Source of the DNA: Amycolatopsis mongoliensis
GTDB taxonomy: Bacteria; Actinomycetota; Actinomycetes; Mycobacteriales; Pseudonocardiaceae
DNA: 64,000 nt
Direction: 5' to 3'
Assembly: GCF_030285665.1 (NCBI RefSeq)
Contig: NZ_CP127295.1
Location: forward strand, 9,548,001 to 9,612,000
Below the pieces are notes generated by a model that did not search any database, was not told the origin of the DNA, and saw only the letters and a program-made list of their open reading frames with translations. This document shows positions 59,903 through 64,000 of the stretch, piece after piece. A program made the position numbers and the translations under genes. Every line of letters starts with the position of its first letter. The first letter of the stretch is position 1.

Positions 59903-59960
59903 TTGACAGCGCCCCGGGCGGAGCTGGATGCTGACCGAGTTGTCTTACAGTCGTAAGACA
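59903..59960 (+). promoter_or_regulatory. Promoter with GntR-type operator before the secreted protein gene
   Basis: TTGACA at 59903-59908 and GATGCT at 59927-59932 form a -35/-10 pair with 18-nt spacing. TGTCTTAC-AGTC-GTAAGACA (59941-59960) lies at the expected transcription start. It has the same arms as the operator at 57398-57419, differing in spacer. Confidence 0.65.
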
Positions 59961-59987
59961 GTGGGGGAAGTCGTCCGAGGAGCCGTC

Positions 59988-60983
59988 ATGCGCATCTTCC
60001 GCACCGTCCTGGCCGTGCTCGCGGCCGCGACCCTGGTGGCCGCACCGGCCGACGCCGGTCAGCCGAGGCCACCGGACGCCGCGGGCGCTCTGCTCGCCGC
60101 GTTCGACACCCATTCGATCGTCGCGAAGTCCAGCCCGGACGTCGGGACGTTCCTGTTCGACCTCGTCCGCGACCCGCGCTTCCCGGGCCGCGTGGACGAC
60201 ATCGCCGTGGAGTGCGGGAACTCGCTGCTCCAGCCGCTGCTGGACGCCTACATCGCCGGGGGCGACGTACCCGACGTCAGCCGGGTCTGGCGGGACACGA
60301 CCCAGCCGAGCTGCGGCTTTTCGACGTTCTACGAGCAGCTTTTCGCCTTGGTGCGGCAGGTCAACACGACGCTGCCGGCCGCGCGGAAGATCCGCGTGCT
60401 GGCGTGCGACCCGCCGATCGACTGGAGCCGCATCCACACGCCGGCGGACGTGGAACCGTTCCACGACCGCGACGCGTCGATCGTGTCCGTGGTGAAGACG
60501 CAGGTGCTGCAGAAGCACCGCAAGGCACTGATGCTGTTCGGCCTGGGTCACCTGACGCACAACGGCGGCAGCGGCGCGGTCGCACAGCTGGAGCGCGAGT
60601 ACCCGGGCGCGGCGTACGTCGTGGCGGACCACCGCGGGTTCACGTCGGACAACGCGCGGCTCGAAAAGGGACTCGGCCCGTCGCCGTCCCTGACCCCGCT
60701 GACGGGGTCCTGGTTGGGCACCCTCGACACGACGTACTTCCCGACGAACCGCGACTACCCGCCGGGGACCAAGGGGTATCCGGGCGTCGACGCGTATCTG
60801 TACGAGGGCCCGGCCGAGCTCCTGCTGCGCGAACCGTTGTCCGCCCGGGCCATCCTCGACACGGACTACCTGAACGAGCTCCGGCGCCGCGCGACCGCCA
60901 TCGACACACCACCGGGCGGGCTCGAGTGGCCGGAAACCTTCTTCGAGCGCGAGCGTGCCGCGGGGGTGCTGCTGCGCGGCTAG
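59988..60983 (+). CDS. Secreted EreA/ChaN-like protein
   Basis: A 331-residue protein; ATG at 59988 chosen because a signal peptide follows (RIFRTVLAVLAAATLVAAPADA, with AxA cleavage). The mature part has IAVECGNSLLQPLLDAYIAGG, VLACDPPIDW, LFGLGHLTHNGG and VVADHRGF. The spacing of acidic and His residues resembles the erythromycin esterase/ChaN superfamily, but I cannot place it surely in a family. An upstream GntR-type operator suggests it belongs to the same regulon as the ABC operon. Envelope- or antibiotic-related function is inferred only. Confidence 0.7.
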   Translation: MRIFRTVLAVLAAATLVAAPADAGQPRPPDAAGALLAAFDTHSIVAKSSPDVGTFLFDLVRDPRFPGRVDDIAVECGNSLLQPLLDAYIAGGDVPDVSRVWRDTTQPSCGFSTFYEQLFALVRQVNTTLPAARKIRVLACDPPIDWSRIHTPADVEPFHDRDASIVSVVKTQVLQKHRKALMLFGLGHLTHNGGSGAVAQLEREYPGAAYVVADHRGFTSDNARLEKGLGPSPSLTPLTGSWLGTLDTTYFPTNRDYPPGTKGYPGVDAYLYEGPAELLLREPLSARAILDTDYLNELRRRATAIDTPPGGLEWPETFFERERAAGVLLRG

Positions 60984-60994
60984 TCTCGCGCGTC

Positions 60995-61275
60995 TCAAGT
61001 TCGTTGACGGGCGGTGTGGGGCAGGATTTCGTCGGCGGTCTTGGTCCAGGTGAACGGGTGGCAGCGGGTGTTCCACCCCTCGATGAAGCCGCGGATCGCG
61101 GCGACGAGTTCTTCGACGTTGCCGAAGGATCCGCGGCGGATCGCTTGGCGGGTGATGATGCCGAAGAAGACTTCGACGAGGTTCAGCCAGGAGCCCGAGG
61201 TAGGCGTGAAGTGCAGCGTGATCCTCGGGTTCCTGGCCGGCCAGGCGTCGACCTCGGCGTGCTTGTCTAGCGTGG
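60995..61275 (-). pseudogene. IS630-type transposase C-terminal remnant
   Basis: About 90 residues of the DDE_3 domain remain: ITLHFTPTSGSWLNLVEVFF, IITRQAIRRGSF and WNTRCHPFTWTKTADEIL, the usual end of IS630 transposases, with the last acidic catalytic residue region. The N-terminal two thirds and terminal repeats are absent. The homology stops at about 61270, where a long hairpin begins, so this is a decayed insertion sequence. The open frame that runs on to 61561 is chance. Confidence 0.8.
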
Positions 61276-61334
61276 GGAATCGGCGCTCCCGCACCGAGCG
61301 GGAAGCAAGAACGGCAAGCGCCGATTTCCCACGC
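61270..61334. terminator. Long imperfect hairpin, possible REP-like element or terminator
   Basis: GCGTGGGGAATCGGCGCT (61270-61287) pairs with AGCGCCGATTTCCCACGC (61317-61334), 17 of 18 positions, and CCCGC/GCGGG makes an inner hairpin. It lies just downstream of the GNAT stop (61353) and abuts the IS630 remnant. It may end GNAT transcription or be a mobile repeat. Confidence 0.6.
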
Positions 61335-61352
61335 CCCGGCGGAGCCGTATCT

Positions 61353-62090
61353 TCAAAAGCCGCCCACCCGATGCACCACCCAAACATTGGGTTCAACGTA
61401 AACAGCGAAATCCCCCGCAGCGGAGACGAAAACCGGAGCAAGAGCCCCCGGGACAACGACAACACCATCCCGGTCGAAGGCCAACCCGGTCCACCGCCGC
61501 CACTCGGCCAACGGAGCCTGGACGGTCGCCGAGCAAGGCGCGACTGCCCCGATCCGGCCACCGGCGCGCACGTGGGTGCGCAGCCAGCGATCGGCGGGCA
61601 GGCCGTCCGCCCGTGTCTCGGCGGCGTAGTCGCGCATCGGCATCTCCGGGACCGCGGCCTTGCCAGGCGGCCGGACGGGGATCACGAGCGCCCCCAGCCC
61701 GGCGGCCGCGACGGCTTCGCGCATCGCCTCCAGCACCGTGCGGGAGTGGCCGCGGGACTGGTGGTCCGGGTGCACGGCGATCTCCAGCGCGCACGCGGTG
61801 TCCGGCGTGACGTCGTCGAGGGCGTCTTCCGCGGCCCACACGGCGACCTCGTCCCAGCCGCGGGCGGGGAGCGAGCCGCGGCCGCGGAACGGCACCATCA
61901 CCCCGCGCGCGACCGGCCGCCCGCCGTCGAGCAGCGCGACGACCAGGTGCGGCCAGCGCCGCGCGACCCGGCGGCCGCGCACCAGCAGGCTCGGGAGACT
62001 GCCGGCCATGAACTCCGGGGAGTCCGGCGGGTACGGGATGGCGTAGGTCGCCTCGGCCAGGTCGGGACGCTGCGCGAGCGTCACGAGCAC
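61353..62090 (-). CDS. GNAT-family acetyltransferase
   Basis: A 245-residue protein starting with GTG. CALEIAVHPDHQSRGHSRTVLEAM (quoted in part; residues about 95-115) is the GNAT motif A, with RG-x-G/S-type acetyl-CoA-binding loop. The N-terminal part reads SLPSLLVRGRRVARRWPHLVVALL. The substrate is unknown. It lies one base after the stop of the Lrp-type regulator on the same strand, so it is probably co-transcribed with it. Confidence 0.85.
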   Translation of the reverse strand: MLVTLAQRPDLAEATYAIPYPPDSPEFMAGSLPSLLVRGRRVARRWPHLVVALLDGGRPVARGVMVPFRGRGSLPARGWDEVAVWAAEDALDDVTPDTACALEIAVHPDHQSRGHSRTVLEAMREAVAAAGLGALVIPVRPPGKAAVPEMPMRDYAAETRADGLPADRWLRTHVRAGGRIGAVAPCSATVQAPLAEWRRWTGLAFDRDGVVVVPGALAPVFVSAAGDFAVYVEPNVWVVHRVGGF

Positions 62091-62091
62091 G

Positions 62092-62538
62092 TCAGGTCCC
62101 CCGTGCCCAGGACTCGAGGGCGATCAACGTCTTCGTGCCGGTCACCTGGTGGTGGCGGCGGATCTCGTCGATCGTCTTCTGCAGGTGGGCCATGTCGCGC
62201 ACCCGCAGCCACACCAGCGCGTCCGGGTCGCCCGCGATCGTGAACACCGCCTGCGCCTCGGGCATCCGCGTGGTGGTGCGCAGGATCTCGGCGACCTTCG
62301 TGTTCCCGACGAACCGCAGCTCGGTGAACGCCTCGATCCCCCAGCCCAGCTTCGCGTGGTCGACCTGCACGGTGAACCCGGTGATCACGCCGGTCTCCCG
62401 CAGCCGGTCGATCCGGCGCTTGACCGCGGCCGTCGACAGCGTGACGCGGCCCGCGATGTCGGACAGCGTCCGGCGGGCGTCCTCGCGCAGCAGGCCGAGG
62501 ATCTCGTGGTCGGTCGCGTCGAGGAGCTCTTCGGTCAT
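62092..62538 (-). CDS. Lrp/AsnC-family regulator
   Basis: A 148-residue protein. The HTH is LDATDHEILGLLREDARRTLSDIAGRVTLSTAAVKRRIDRLRETGVI (quoted in part; residues about 5-53), and the C-terminal RAM domain has TKVAEILRTTTRMPEAQAVF. The ATG at 62538 is chosen; the longer frame upstream is non-coding. It is divergent from the indolepyruvate ferredoxin oxidoreductase gene, 172 nt apart. It likely controls that gene in response to aromatic or other amino acids (inference). Confidence 0.88.
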   Translation of the reverse strand: MTEELLDATDHEILGLLREDARRTLSDIAGRVTLSTAAVKRRIDRLRETGVITGFTVQVDHAKLGWGIEAFTELRFVGNTKVAEILRTTTRMPEAQAVFTIAGDPDALVWLRVRDMAHLQKTIDEIRRHHQVTGTKTLIALESWARGT

Positions 62539-62710
62539 GCGCCCGAGCGTAACCTCGCGCAAAAAACCGGACCAGTCGACGCGAATGCCTGCCGAAATTT
62601 GCGTGTGAGACCTTGATCCGACAGTGCCTGTTGCGTCAGGGTGACCCGCGCCGCACTGTGCCTCACAACACTGTGCTCCGAAGCACATCGACGCGAAGGA
62701 GGCCCGCGCC

Positions 62711-64000
62711 GTGGAGACGTTCACGCTGGACGACCGGTACCTGCGAGAGGCCGGGACCGTGCACCTGACCGGGGTGCAGGCCCTGGTCCGGCTGCTGTTC
62801 GACCGCGTCCGCCACGACCGCGCCCACGGTGGCGACCCCGCCGTGTTCGTCTCGGGCTACGAGGGCTCGCCGCTGGCCGGCTACGACCTCGAACTCGGGC
62901 GCCGCGCGAAGCTGCTGGAGAAGCACGACGTCGTGCACCGCCCGGGCCTCAACGAGGAGCTGGCCGCGACCTCGGTCATGGGCAGCCAGCTCGTCGCGGG
63001 CGCCGGTGGGCGGCGCGGCGTCACCGGGTTCTGGTACGGCAAGGCCCCCGGCCTCGACCGCGCCTCCGACGCCCTCCGCCACGCCAACCTGGCCGGCACC
63101 GACCCGCGCGGCGGCGCTGTCGCCCTGGTCGGCGACGACCCGAACGCGAAGTCCTCGACCGTGCCGTGCGCGTCCGAACTCGCCCTCGCCGACCTGGCGA
63201 TCCCGATCCTCTACCCGGCCGACTCCCAGGACGTCCTCGACCTCGGCATGCACGCGGTCGAGCTGTCGCGCGCCGCCGGGGTGTGGACGTCGCTGAAGAT
63301 CGTCGCCAACGTCGCCGACGCTTCGGGCACCGCCACCGTGGGTCCGCAGTGGACGGCACCCGAGATCGCGAAGGCCTACCGCCACACGCCGACGTCCCGC
63401 CTGCTCGGCACGAGCCTCGCCGAGCTGGAACGCAGCCTCTTCACCGTCCGGCTGCCGCTCGTGCTCGACTACCTGCGCGCGGCCGGCATCAACCGGATCA
63501 CCGCGCGCGGGCCGGCCGACCGGATCGGCATCGTGTCCGCCGGCAAGTCCTACCTGGACCTCCAGCAGGCGCTGCGCGCACTGGGTCTCGACGCGGAGGC
63601 TCTGGCGAAGCACGGCATCCGCGTGCTCAAGCTCGGCGCGATCCACCCCCTCGAACCCGGCATCGTCCGCGAGTTCGCCGACGGGCTCGACGAGATCGTC
63701 GTCGTGGAAGAGAAGCGCTCCTTCGTCGAGACGGCGCTCAAGGAGATCCTCTACGGCGTCCCCGGCGCGCCCGCCATCACCGGCAAGAAGGACCGCGCCG
63801 GCCGGACGCTGTTCACCGAGCTCGGCGAGCTGGACCCGGACGCCGTCGCGACCGGCCTGGCCCGGCGGCTGCCCGCGGGCATCCCGTCGGTCGACGCCTG
63901 GCGCGGCCGCCGGCGCCGCGAGCGCATCTCCGTGCCGCTGCTCGCGCGGACCCCGTACTTCTGCTCGGGCTGCCCGCACAATTCGTCGACGAAGGTCCCC
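62711..64000 (+). CDS. Indolepyruvate ferredoxin oxidoreductase, partial (3' end outside window)
   Basis: 430 codons are visible from the GTG at 62711, with GGAGG 8 nt upstream. The N-terminal half reads LTGVQALVRLLFDRVRHDRAHG, FVSGYEGSPLAGYDLEL, GLNEELAATSVMGSQLV, and GPADRIGIVSAGKSYLDLQQAL, then LGAIHPLEPGIVREFADGLDEIVVVEEKR; the ends of quoted pieces are cut for length. This is the alpha-type ThDP part of arylpyruvate:ferredoxin oxidoreductases (IorA), oxidatively decarboxylating indole- or phenylpyruvate to the aryl-CoA. FCSGCPHN near the visible end is typical of the fused, one-chain form. The C-terminal gamma domain lies beyond the window. Confidence 0.92.
   Translation, partial: METFTLDDRYLREAGTVHLTGVQALVRLLFDRVRHDRAHGGDPAVFVSGYEGSPLAGYDLELGRRAKLLEKHDVVHRPGLNEELAATSVMGSQLVAGAGGRRGVTGFWYGKAPGLDRASDALRHANLAGTDPRGGAVALVGDDPNAKSSTVPCASELALADLAIPILYPADSQDVLDLGMHAVELSRAAGVWTSLKIVANVADASGTATVGPQWTAPEIAKAYRHTPTSRLLGTSLAELERSLFTVRLPLVLDYLRAAGINRITARGPADRIGIVSAGKSYLDLQQALRALGLDAEALAKHGIRVLKLGAIHPLEPGIVREFADGLDEIVVVEEKRSFVETALKEILYGVPGAPAITGKKDRAGRTLFTELGELDPDAVATGLARRLPAGIPSVDAWRGRRRRERISVPLLARTPYFCSGCPHNSSTKVP

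Noticed and set aside
1..64000. CRISPR array or rRNA genes
   Set aside because: I read for regularly spaced identical repeats and for rRNA motifs and found none; the repeats present are lectin modules, the GTGAC array and the att half-sites.

Overview
This is a high-GC actinobacterial chromosome segment. Its AfsR/SARP, ANTAR, WhiB, YtrA-type GntR and DUF574 gene types, and an actinobacterial integrative element carrying an FtsK-type transfer gene, point to Pseudonocardiales, most likely Amycolatopsis (inference from gene types and codon bias; no search was run).

Layout. (1) 1-8828, minus strand: a tightly coupled set of three genes. The first encodes a 1940-residue protein that fuses a DEDDh exonuclease, a DinG-like helicase and a RecQ-like helicase. 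The second is an unrecognised 683-residue protein, and the third a coiled-coil protein cut by the window edge. It looks like a genome-defence or DNA-repair cassette. (2) 9121-10640: a large serine recombinase with a degraded C-terminus, followed by a fragment of a VOC (glyoxalase-fold) gene. (3) 10610-29636: an integrated element of about 19.0 kb. I could delimit it because an 11-bp identity (TGTGTCCGAGG) occurs at both ends, and joining the inner flanks rebuilds an attP with perfect 12-bp inverted arms (GTGTAGATAGTG / CACTATCTACAC). The right end lies in the 3' end of tRNA-Leu(GAG). The element has a conjugative core at its right (Xis, WhiB, two membrane proteins, FtsK/TraSA, serine integrase) and regulators in the middle, including two paralogous HTH-Nudix-like proteins. 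A visibly AT-richer cargo block at its left holds three nuclease-like genes: HNH, PD-(D/E)XK and VRR-NUC. (4) 29677-34600: a SARP-NB-ARC regulator, an NmrA-like protein, a membrane-anchored CBM2 protein, then a two-gene RiPP locus. That locus is a 25-residue precursor ending AYAWYGWI plus a short cytochrome P450, and it resembles the atropopeptide (tryptorubin-type) loci. (5) 34687-39919: a benzoylformate/mandelate catabolic unit (LysR, benzoylformate decarboxylase, benzaldehyde dehydrogenase, aromatic-acid transporter). (6) 39920-51908: housekeeping and regulatory genes, including an ArsR/CDF zinc pair with a clear operator, a DeoR/MFS pair, an oxidoreductase/isomerase pair and a DUF574 methyltransferase. 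(7) 51918-54776: a Tat-exported GH127-type glycosidase with a six-unit ricin-type lectin tail behind two LacI-type palindromes. (8) 55120-64000: a YtrA-type GntR/ABC operon, a cyclase/ThDP-enzyme pair, a secreted EreA/ChaN-like protein whose promoter carries the same palindrome as the GntR operon, an IS630 remnant, a GNAT/Lrp pair, and an indolepyruvate ferredoxin oxidoreductase gene cut by the right edge.

The two most novel-looking items are the exonuclease-DinG-RecQ fusion operon and the P450-linked RiPP locus. The reconstructed attP gives a firm frame for calling the nuclease genes cargo of the integrated element.
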